In this document: piece by piece, positions 25,203 to 31,841 of the stretch
Layout: each line of letters begins with the position of its first letter
Numbering within the stretch: position 1 is the first letter of the stretch
NCBI RefSeq assembly: GCF_004342025.1
Contig: NZ_SLWN01000007.1
Location: forward strand, 277,709 to 341,708
Origin: Kribbella steppae
GTDB taxonomy: Bacteria; Actinomycetota; Actinomycetes; Propionibacteriales; Kribbellaceae
Direction of reading: 5' to 3'
DNA: 64,000 bases
Position numbers and translations under genes: made by a program
Notes under the pieces: model-generated
What the model was told of the DNA's origin: nothing
Database searches by the model: none
What the model saw: only the letters and a program-made list of their open reading frames with translations

Positions 25203-26281
25203 GACAACATGTCCCGGCAAGGGGCAAAGTACTTGTGCCAAACATGCTCATGCCCGAGATCGACGAAGACTTCCCGGACGCCTTGCCAGACCTCATCACT
25301 CAGCACGCGCCCGCCACCGCCGAGCGCTTCTTTGATCTCGGCCGCGCGATCCACATGCGACAGCGCCGCCAGCGACTCGTCGAGCTCGGCAAAGAAGGCT
25401 TCGCCCTTCTCAGACAGCGAGTAGCCGGACAGCTTCAGGGAAAGCGCCCTCAGACCGATCACCGCCTGTTCCCGCGGGGAGAGCCGCTTCGGCTCGAAGT
25501 TGGGGGTCAGACAGCGCTGCTCCACGTCCTCCAGAGCCGTGCCGCAGGGATCGATGAACACCGCGTTGGACGGTTCGTAGTAGACCGAATGGCAGGTGAA
25601 GTCGCCGTAGTCCATGTCTCTTCTGAAGTCCGCACCGAAGAGCGCGGTCGGGGAGCCTGGCTTGTCGAAGCGAAACATCCGGATGTCCGCGGCCGGGTCA
25701 GCCGTCCCCGTTCGGCCACCCACGCGGAGTCGCCCGGCACGGGCGAGCAAGTCACCACTGGCGACGTTCTGCTCTCCGTACATGCTGAGTACCAGGCGCT
25801 CGAGCCGGTCGTAGGGCATCGTGGTGACGAGCTCAGCGTCGAGCGTTGTCTCCCCGGTCAGCACATTCCTGAGGGCGGCCCCACTCAGGAAGACCTCGAA
25901 GCCATGGAGCCAGATTTCTGTCGTCAGATCGCTGTGCCGGATCCCCGGCGGAACCATGCTGCCCATCAGGGCTTGAACGGCCTTGAGGTCCTCTTCGGTT
26001 GCCTGGAGGATCGCGCCCGGATGGGAGAGCCCAGCCCAGATCGGACCGACCGCGGCCTCCGGTTCGGCCAGGCGAAACGAGTCGTACGGCACCTTGCTAT
26101 GGGCCCCTCCGTCGTCGGGCGCGACGAGGCCTGTGCCGTACGGGGTGTGCCCTAACAGCGTCCCGCGCTGGCGCAGCGTGTTCTGATACCAGATGACCAG
26201 GTCGCCAGGTCGCGCGATGGGGCAGGACGGCGCCTTGAGGGTCGCCGCCGTGACGGTCGCGCGTGTGGGCCCAAGCTTCAC
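25199..26281 (-). CDS. Pol-beta/CCA-adding-enzyme-like nucleotidyltransferase with atypical active site
   Basis: A 360-residue protein, first gene of the cassette. Residues 1-110 include a small beta-rich segment (RPGDLVIWYQNTLRQRGTLL). Residues 129-260 resemble the poly(A)-polymerase/CCA-adding head domain: VFLSGAALRNVLTG where GGxxRD is usual, LDAELVTT where DxDLVTT is usual (Asp148-x-Glu150), ADIRMFRFD, then RDMDYGDFTCHSVYYEP and IDPCGTALEDVE matching the RRDFTxNAxxY / DPxGGxxDL block. The C-terminus is helical. The GTG start is the only one available; coding-like sequence continues ~20 codons upstream to a TGA. Function is inferred, not established. Confidence 0.6.
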   Translation of the reverse strand: MKLGPTRATVTAATLKAPSCPIARPGDLVIWYQNTLRQRGTLLGHTPYGTGLVAPDDGGAHSKVPYDSFRLAEPEAAVGPIWAGLSHPGAILQATEEDLKAVQALMGSMVPPGIRHSDLTTEIWLHGFEVFLSGAALRNVLTGETTLDAELVTTMPYDRLERLVLSMYGEQNVASGDLLARAGRLRVGGRTGTADPAADIRMFRFDKPGSPTALFGADFRRDMDYGDFTCHSVYYEPSNAVFIDPCGTALEDVEQRCLTPNFEPKRLSPREQAVIGLRALSLKLSGYSLSEKGEAFFAELDESLAALSHVDRAAEIKEALGGGGRVLSDEVWQGVREVFVDLGHEHVWHKYFAPCRDMLS

Positions 26282-26484
26282 GACGTAGTCGCCAATCCTT
26301 CGCAGTGCGATCAGTCCGCGATCGATATCCCCCCAGGATCCGACACACGTTGATCACTGAGAGTACGACAGTTCGGGCCGCCCAGGGAGAGCGACAGCCC
26401 GGCGCGCCGGGTCGTCGCTGGCCTTCCTCGAAGCACTCCAGCACCCGGACACTGTCACCCGCGGTTACGGCCTCTGGGCGATGG
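26282..26484. other. Spacer upstream of the cassette, with possible remnant
   Basis: A 203-bp stretch without an intact gene. The first ~60 nt continue the nucleotidyltransferase frame without a usable start. Around 26395-26500 one plus-strand frame reads A-F-L-E-A-L-Q-H-P-D-T-V, which looks like a helical-repeat fragment and may be a decayed gene. Any promoter of the NTase/NACHT/KAP operon should lie here; no clear -35/-10 pair was found. Confidence 0.3.
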
Positions 26485-27087
26485 TCATCCGAGCGCTGCT
26501 TGGCCCTGGGAGAAATGGCGGAGGGCCTGGTCCATCGCTTCGACTGGTTGGTCTAGGGAGGCGACGCCGTAGAAGCCGGCGGTTTTAATCCACTTGCTGG
26601 GCTGGAGGGTGGCGCGGGCGGCGGGCTGGTCGAGGCCGCTGACACCTGGGCTGGTCGGGGTGACGCCTTGTTGCAGGACGACCTCGAGGATCGGCTGGCC
26701 GAACTTGCGCTGTTGCCTGAGTCCGATGACCGCCGGCCACGGCAGGACCACCGGTGCGGGTGCGCCCTCGACGCCTAGCTCCAGAGCCGCCGGCGTCATC
26801 CGGAAGGCGAACGGCGGCAGGTCGTTGGCGTCGTACCAGCGCTTCAGTTGAGCACTCGCGTTCAGCGACTTGAGTGTGGGCAGCGCCACCGGGAGCATCG
26901 AAACGGCGATCAGCACCGCGAACGGCCAGTACTCCGGGAAGCCCGCGGCCAGCCCGATCGCCAGGCCGACACAGATCGCCGACAGGAACAGCGTCACGGC
27001 GCCGCCGATCTGCCGGGTGCGGCGGACGATCGCACGCCGCCTCAGCACCTCAGCCCGATTGAGACCGACCACGAAGCTCTCGTTCAT
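26485..27087 (-). CDS. Small membrane protein, paralogue A
   Basis: A 200-residue protein with two adjacent hydrophobic helices at about 33-51 and 55-73 (TLFLSAICVGLAIGLAAGF; YWPFAVLIAVSMLPVALPTL). A soluble C-terminal domain contains RMTPAALELGVEG, VVLPWPAVIGLR and GLDQPAARATLQPSKWIKT, a layout like bacterial PH-domain membrane proteins. Its paralogue lies 0.7 kb away (minus strand, to 28369), aligned throughout from the shared start FVVGLxRxxVLRRR. Function unknown. Confidence 0.75.
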   Translation of the reverse strand: MNESFVVGLNRAEVLRRRAIVRRTRQIGGAVTLFLSAICVGLAIGLAAGFPEYWPFAVLIAVSMLPVALPTLKSLNASAQLKRWYDANDLPPFAFRMTPAALELGVEGAPAPVVLPWPAVIGLRQQRKFGQPILEVVLQQGVTPTSPGVSGLDQPAARATLQPSKWIKTAGFYGVASLDQPVEAMDQALRHFSQGQAALG

Positions 27088-27153
27088 GACACCCGAGCCT
27101 GGCAGCCCAAGAGGTCAGCGAGTCTGAGCCGGGGCGCGGCTACCTTGAGGCGG

Positions 27154-27747
27154 GTGCCGGACTACTTCGCCTCACGCAAGCTCCTCCTCGAGCTGCAGAG
27201 TCACGAGTCGGAAGTCGCAGTCGTGGCGGACAAGCTCGGCTGGGGCCTGCTCGGGGTTCTCCAAGAGAATCCGGCCGGGCTGGATCCCTACGAGGTCATC
27301 TGGGGCAAGAGCGCAGCTCTGACGCTGCACTACCGCGAAGACTTCCTGACGAAGAGCCCCTGCGCCTTCGTGACCGGAGCCGACGAACGTCAGGTACACA
27401 CCGCGGCACGGCTGGTGGAGGCTCGACTCAAGCCCGCCACCCTCGATGACCTCCTGGAAGCCGCGGACGCCCTGCGGCACATCCCGGCGGATTTCGCTCT
27501 CGCCGTACTGCGCTTGGGCCTCGGCAGCCCGGAGTCGTTCGACGAACGGTTCGCCACCCGCATCGCGGAGGCCGCCGAACATCCGCAGGAGGAAATGCGC
27601 AAGGCAGCTGCGTGGGCCACGTCCTACATGATCTGGACGCAGTTCATTCAACTGCTCGACCAGCTGGCCGAGCACGACCCGTCGGACGACGTACGCCGGG
27701 TGGCCCGAAACATCCTGAACGCGTACCTCGCGGACAGCGCCTCGTAA
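27154..27747 (+). CDS. Helical-repeat (HEAT-like) protein
   Basis: A 197-residue, mostly alpha-helical soluble protein (DYFASRKLLLELQSHESEV at the start; repeated helix pairs such as LDDLLEAADALRHIPADFALAVLRLGLG and HPQEEMRKAAAWATSYMIW toward the end). The C-terminal DDVRRVARNILNAYL is typical of HEAT-type repeats. The GTG start at 27154 follows TTGAGGCGG. It is divergent from one membrane-protein paralogue and convergent with the other. No family name recognised. Confidence 0.65.
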   Translation: MPDYFASRKLLLELQSHESEVAVVADKLGWGLLGVLQENPAGLDPYEVIWGKSAALTLHYREDFLTKSPCAFVTGADERQVHTAARLVEARLKPATLDDLLEAADALRHIPADFALAVLRLGLGSPESFDERFATRIAEAAEHPQEEMRKAAAWATSYMIWTQFIQLLDQLAEHDPSDDVRRVARNILNAYLADSAS

Positions 27748-27751
27748 CCTG

Positions 27752-28369
27752 TCACTGAGTCACGCCGGCGCGGCCGCCGGAGAAGTGTTTCAGAGCCTGG
27801 TCGATGACGTGCACCGGCTGGTCGAGGGCCTTGACCAGGAACAGACCGGTTGGGCGGAGTAGTGGGTTCGGCTTGACCACGGTGCGGACGGCGGGCTGGT
27901 CCAGTCCGCGTACGCCGGCTGTCGTGGCACCTACGCCCGAGGCGAGCTCCAACTCCAGCGCGTACTGGCCGAACAGCTTCTCCTGCCGGAACCCCTTCAC
28001 CGCCTGCCACGGGAGCACGACCGGGTACGCCGCACCCTCGCAAGCCAGCTCGAGTGCCTTCGGGGTCATCCGCATGGCGACCGGTTGCAGCTCGTTACCG
28101 GCGTACCAGCGCTGCCGCTCGGTCTGGAGTCGCAGCGCCAGGACCGTGCTCAGCACCAGCGGGACCATGGCCACGATCAGCAACAGCGCGAACGGCCACA
28201 TGCCCGAACCCCGGAACGCGATCAGCGCATACACCGCGGCAACGATGCCCACGGCACCAATCGCCAGGGTCACCCACGCGCTCCGCCGCTCGACCTTCCG
28301 GACAACCTCCCGTCGCCGCAGCACCGCATCACGATCAAGGCCCACGACAAATGCCCCGTCCTCACTCAC
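27752..28369 (-). CDS. Small membrane protein, paralogue B
   Basis: A 205-residue paralogue of the neighbouring membrane protein ending at 26485: same FVVGLDRDAVLRRREVVRKV start, two hydrophobic helices (AWVTLAIGAVGIVAAVYALI; MWPFALLLIVAMVPLVLSTVLAL), then RMTPKALELACEG, VVLPWQAVKGFR, GLDQPAVRTVVKPNPLL and ALDQPVHVIDQALKHFSGG. The GTG at 28369 is chosen because it aligns with the paralogue's ATG; the open frame upstream is not coding. The start is 37 nt from the homogentisate dioxygenase stop, so the two may share a transcript. Confidence 0.75.
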   Translation of the reverse strand: MSEDGAFVVGLDRDAVLRRREVVRKVERRSAWVTLAIGAVGIVAAVYALIAFRGSGMWPFALLLIVAMVPLVLSTVLALRLQTERQRWYAGNELQPVAMRMTPKALELACEGAAYPVVLPWQAVKGFRQEKLFGQYALELELASGVGATTAGVRGLDQPAVRTVVKPNPLLRPTGLFLVKALDQPVHVIDQALKHFSGGRAGVTQ

Positions 28370-28406
28370 CGCCCCAGAATCCCACAGGATCCCGTCCCGC
28401 GTCGGG

Positions 28407-29600
28407 TCAGTCGCGGCGGCGGCCGGCCCAGGTCCAGGCGTAGACGCCGTCGTCGACCGCCCTGCCACCCTCGCCGAGTTCCAGTGGGCGGAACGTGTCG
28501 ACCATCACCGCGAGTTCCTCGAACCGCTCGGCGCCGAGGGAGGCCTCGATCGCGGACGGTTGCGGACCGTGGGCGTAGCCGCCGGGGTGCAGCGAGATCG
28601 AGCCGAGGCCGATCCCGGAACCCTTGCGCGCCTCGTAGTCGCCGCCGCAGTAGAACATCACCTCGTCGGAGTCGACGTTCGAGTGGTAGTACGGCACCGG
28701 CACCGACAGCGGGTGATAGTCCACCTTGCGCGGCACGAAGTTGCAGACGACGAAGTTGTTGCCCTCGAACACCTGGTGCACCGGTGGCGGCTGGTGGATC
28801 CGCCCGGTGATCGGCTCGTAGTCGCTCACGTTGAACGTGTACGGGTACAGGCACCCGTCCCAGCCGACCACGTCGAACGGATGCGTCGCGTAGGTCATCC
28901 TGCTGCCGACGATGCCGCTGGGGCCGCTGCCGCGATGCTTCACCAGCACCTCGACGTCATTGCCCTCCACAACCAACGGCTCGGCGGCGGCGTGCAGGTC
29001 CCGTTCGCAGTACGGCGAGTGCTCCAGGAACTGCCCGTACCGGGACAGGTACCGCTTCGGCGGCGCGATGTGCGAGTTGGCCTCGATGCAGTAGGCGTGG
29101 ACGCCGTTCTCCCCCGGCAGCCAGCGATGCGTGGTCGCCCGCGGGATGATCACGTAGTCGCCCTCGACCGCGTTCAGTACGCCGAACACTGTCTCGACGG
29201 TGGCCGTCCCCTTCTCGACGTACACACACTCGTCACCGATGGCGTTGCGGTAGTACGGCGACGGCTGCTCGGCGACGACGTACGAGATCCGGACGTCGCC
29301 GTTGCCCAGCACCAGCCGCCGGTCCTCGACAGCGTTGCTCTTCGACGTGTCGGCGAAGAGGTCGTGCAGCTTCAGGTGCCGCGGAGTGAGCGGGTGGTTC
29401 GCGACGGTAGCGAGGTCGGGCAGCTCCCACACCTGCGAATCGACGATCGCGGACGGTACGCCGGCGTGGTACAGCAGCGACGAGTCCGATGAGAACCCCT
29501 CCTCCCCCATCAGCTCCTCGTAGTACAGCCCGCCGTCCGGTTTCCGGAACTGCGTGTGCCGCTTCGGCGGAACCTGCCCGACCTGCCGGTAGAACGTCAT
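28407..29600 (-). CDS. hmgA: Homogentisate 1,2-dioxygenase
   Basis: A 397-residue Fe(II) ring-cleavage dioxygenase that opens homogentisate to maleylacetoacetate in tyrosine degradation. The sequence opens MTFYRQVGQVPPKRHTQFR; the jelly-roll body has YVEKGTATVETVFG, the C-terminal catalytic region YPYTFNVSDYEPITGRIHQPPPVHQVFEG and SLHPGGYAHGPQP, matching the His/Glu iron-site region of HGD. Length is slightly under the ~430 of eukaryotic enzymes, normal for actinobacteria. ATG at 29600 by homology. Divergent from the fumarylacetoacetase operon across a long palindrome. Confidence 0.92.
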   Translation of the reverse strand: MTFYRQVGQVPPKRHTQFRKPDGGLYYEELMGEEGFSSDSSLLYHAGVPSAIVDSQVWELPDLATVANHPLTPRHLKLHDLFADTSKSNAVEDRRLVLGNGDVRISYVVAEQPSPYYRNAIGDECVYVEKGTATVETVFGVLNAVEGDYVIIPRATTHRWLPGENGVHAYCIEANSHIAPPKRYLSRYGQFLEHSPYCERDLHAAAEPLVVEGNDVEVLVKHRGSGPSGIVGSRMTYATHPFDVVGWDGCLYPYTFNVSDYEPITGRIHQPPPVHQVFEGNNFVVCNFVPRKVDYHPLSVPVPYYHSNVDSDEVMFYCGGDYEARKGSGIGLGSISLHPGGYAHGPQPSAIEASLGAERFEELAVMVDTFRPLELGEGGRAVDDGVYAWTWAGRRRD

Positions 29601-29619
29601 TGCTCTTGCTCCAGGTGTA

Positions 29620-29649
29620 CGGTATTCGGACGCATGCGTCCGCTTACCG
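29620..29649. promoter_or_regulatory. 30-bp palindrome between homogentisate genes
   Basis: A perfect 16-bp core, CGGACGCATGCGTCCG (29627-29642), is flanked by CGGTA and TACCG in symmetric positions, giving 28 of 30 positions in dyad symmetry. It lies in the 73-bp divergent spacer, so one dimeric regulator could control both directions. Confidence 0.7.
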
Positions 29650-29673
29650 AAAGCATCCGTTAGGCTCGGACCC

Positions 29674-30528
29674 ATGTCAACCGTCCCTGCCCTGTTCCGG
29701 CACCTGGTCGACGACGCCGCGATGTTCCCGCCCGGGGACCTGCCCCTGACCGAGGCCGTCGCCGCGCACCGGGTGCACCGTCAGTCGGCGTACGCCGACC
29801 TGGTCGGAGTGTTCGTCTGCACCGACGAAGACCTGATGAAGGTCGCCGCCGAGGCCGCCCGCACCGGGCCCGGCCCGCTCGAGGTCACGGTCGTCATCAC
29901 CGGCGGCGCCGGCGGGATCGAGCCCGCGGTCCGGTACGGCGACCGGTCCACCGACGTCGAGGTGAAAGCGGTCGAAGTCCGGCTGCGGAACGAGGACGAT
30001 CTGTCCCGCAACGCACTCCGGGTGGTCAGGACCTGCGACGACTGCCTCGACGAGGAGAACGCGTTCGTCGAGATCGGCCTGGACGGCGCGTGGGAGCGCG
30101 CACTCGACGTCGTCGCCGATGCCGGGTACGCCGCCAAACTGCGTACCGGCGGGCTCGATGCCTCGTTGTTCCCGACAGAGGGCCAGGTCGCGGCGTTCAT
30201 CACTGCATGCCTGGACCGCGAGGTTGCCTTCAAGTGCACGGCCGGTCTGCACAACGCTGTCCGTCACACGGCGACGGACACCGGTTTCGAGCACCACGGG
30301 TTCCTCAACGTCCTGCTCGCCACCCGGGCGTCCCTCGACGGTGCCGCGCAGGACGAGTTGGCCGCCCTCCTGGCCTCGCGAGACGGTGACGCACTGGCCG
30401 CGCGAGCTGGTGAACTGACCGAGGATCAGGCGGCCGGGGTCCGCCGGTGGTTCACCTCGTTCGGCTCCTGCAGTATCGACGAACCTCGCCACGACCTGAC
30501 CACGCTGAAGCTGATGGAGGCTGTGTGA
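29674..30528 (+). CDS. Uncharacterised protein coupled to fumarylacetoacetase
   Basis: A 284-residue soluble protein. Visible landmarks are LVDDAAMFPPGDLPL near the start, AKLRTGGLDASLFP (about 153-166), AFKCTAGLHNAVRH (about 190-203) and HHGFLNVLLAT, spaced like strand-loop ends of an (alpha/beta) barrel. I know no assigned function for this pattern. Its TGA overlaps the GTG of fumarylacetoacetase (GTGA), and it shares a divergent promoter region with homogentisate dioxygenase, so a role in aromatic amino-acid degradation is likely. No maleylacetoacetate isomerase is visible in the window; this protein might fill that step, but that is speculation. Confidence 0.75.
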   Translation: MSTVPALFRHLVDDAAMFPPGDLPLTEAVAAHRVHRQSAYADLVGVFVCTDEDLMKVAAEAARTGPGPLEVTVVITGGAGGIEPAVRYGDRSTDVEVKAVEVRLRNEDDLSRNALRVVRTCDDCLDEENAFVEIGLDGAWERALDVVADAGYAAKLRTGGLDASLFPTEGQVAAFITACLDREVAFKCTAGLHNAVRHTATDTGFEHHGFLNVLLATRASLDGAAQDELAALLASRDGDALAARAGELTEDQAAGVRRWFTSFGSCSIDEPRHDLTTLKLMEAV

Positions 30529-31736
30529 GCAGCGCAGTGACCTGGATCGACATCCCCGCGAACTCCCCGTTCGGACCGGACAACCTGCCACTCGGCGTGT
30601 TCCGGCTCGACGACGAGGAGCCGCGGGTGGGCGCCGCGATCGGCGACCACATCATCGATCTCGCCCCGGTCGCGTCCGCACAGATGCTGAACGGCTCCCA
30701 ACTGTTCGCCCGGCCGTCGCTGAACGACTTCCTCGCCCTCGGCCGCCCGGCCTGGCGGGCCACGCGGGACTGGCTGTTCGACCTGGTCCGCAACCCGAAC
30801 GACCGCGACGCGGTCGAACCACACCTCATCCCGCAGTCCGCGGTGACGATGCAACTCCCATTCACGGTCGGCGACTACGTGGACTTCTACGCCTCCGAAC
30901 ACCACGCGACCAACCTCGGCCGGCTCTTCCGTCCCGACTCCGAACCTCTGCTGCCGAACTGGAAACACCTCCCGGTCGGCTACCACGGCCGAGCCGGCAC
31001 GATCGTTGCCAGCGGCACCGATATCGTCCGCCCGTCGGGTCAGCGGAAGGCGCCCGACGCGACCGCGCCGACGTACGGCCCGTCGCAACGCCTCGACATC
31101 GAGGTCGAGCTCGGGTACGTCGTCGGTACGCCATCCACCCTGGGCACCCCGATCCCGGTCGACGCGTTCGAGGAACACGTGTACGGCGTGGTGCTGGTGA
31201 ACGACTGGTCCGCCCGCGACCTGCAGGCCTGGGAGTACGTCCCCCTCGGACCCTTCCTCGGCAAGTCCTTCGCCACATCGATCTCCCCGTGGGTGATCTC
31301 CCTGGATGCCCTCTCGGCGTCCGCCGTACCTCTGCCGCCTCAGGACCCGCCGGTCCTCCCCTACCTGGCCGGCCAGAAGCTGCAGAACTACGACATCACC
31401 TTCGAGGTGCTGCTGAACGGCCATCGGGTGAGCAGCCCGCAGTACAAGGAGACCTACTGGTCACCCGCGCAGATGCTCGCGCACATGACCGTCAACGGCG
31501 CCTCGGTCCGCACCGGCGACCTCTACGCCTCCGGCACCATCAGCGGCCCCGGCAAGGACCAGCGCGGCTCCTTCATCGAACTCACCTGGGGCGGCCGCGA
31601 ACCTCTCCTCGTCGACGGCAAGGAACACACCTTCCTCGAAGACGGCGACGAGATCACCATCACCGCCTGGGCGACGGGGAGCGACGGCAGCCGACTGGGT
31701 CTCGGCGAGGTCGTGGGAACGATCAGACCCGCCTGA
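30525..31736 (+). CDS. fahA: Fumarylacetoacetase
   Basis: A 403-residue enzyme hydrolysing fumarylacetoacetate to fumarate and acetoacetate, the last step of tyrosine degradation. Hallmarks: N-terminal SH3-like domain (NSPFGPDNLPLGVF), DYVDFYASEHHATNLG (catalytic His and metal Asp), PVGYHGRAGTIV, ELGYVVG, VLVNDWSARDLQAWEYVPLGPFLGKSF (metal ligands) and GPGKDQRGSFIELTWGG. The GTG start overlaps the preceding gene, indicating translational coupling. It works with the homogentisate dioxygenase (28407-29600) and 4-hydroxyphenylpyruvate dioxygenase (41178-42380) genes of this window. Confidence 0.94.
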   Translation: MSSAVTWIDIPANSPFGPDNLPLGVFRLDDEEPRVGAAIGDHIIDLAPVASAQMLNGSQLFARPSLNDFLALGRPAWRATRDWLFDLVRNPNDRDAVEPHLIPQSAVTMQLPFTVGDYVDFYASEHHATNLGRLFRPDSEPLLPNWKHLPVGYHGRAGTIVASGTDIVRPSGQRKAPDATAPTYGPSQRLDIEVELGYVVGTPSTLGTPIPVDAFEEHVYGVVLVNDWSARDLQAWEYVPLGPFLGKSFATSISPWVISLDALSASAVPLPPQDPPVLPYLAGQKLQNYDITFEVLLNGHRVSSPQYKETYWSPAQMLAHMTVNGASVRTGDLYASGTISGPGKDQRGSFIELTWGGREPLLVDGKEHTFLEDGDEITITAWATGSDGSRLGLGEVVGTIRPA

Positions 31737-31841
31737 TCCGCGGCCCACCGGTAGCCCCGCCGGGCTGAAGGCGAGACCGATCTTGTTCATAACTGTTCGT
31801 TTCTCTTGACCTGCTAGCGGTTACGTGCGAACTTTCTCCGC

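Noticed and set aside
25199..26281. Housekeeping CCA-adding enzyme
   Set aside because: Key motifs GGxxRD and DxD are altered, the C-terminal RNA-binding part is not recognisable and the gene sits in a NACHT/KAP operon, so an essential tRNA enzyme is unlikely.
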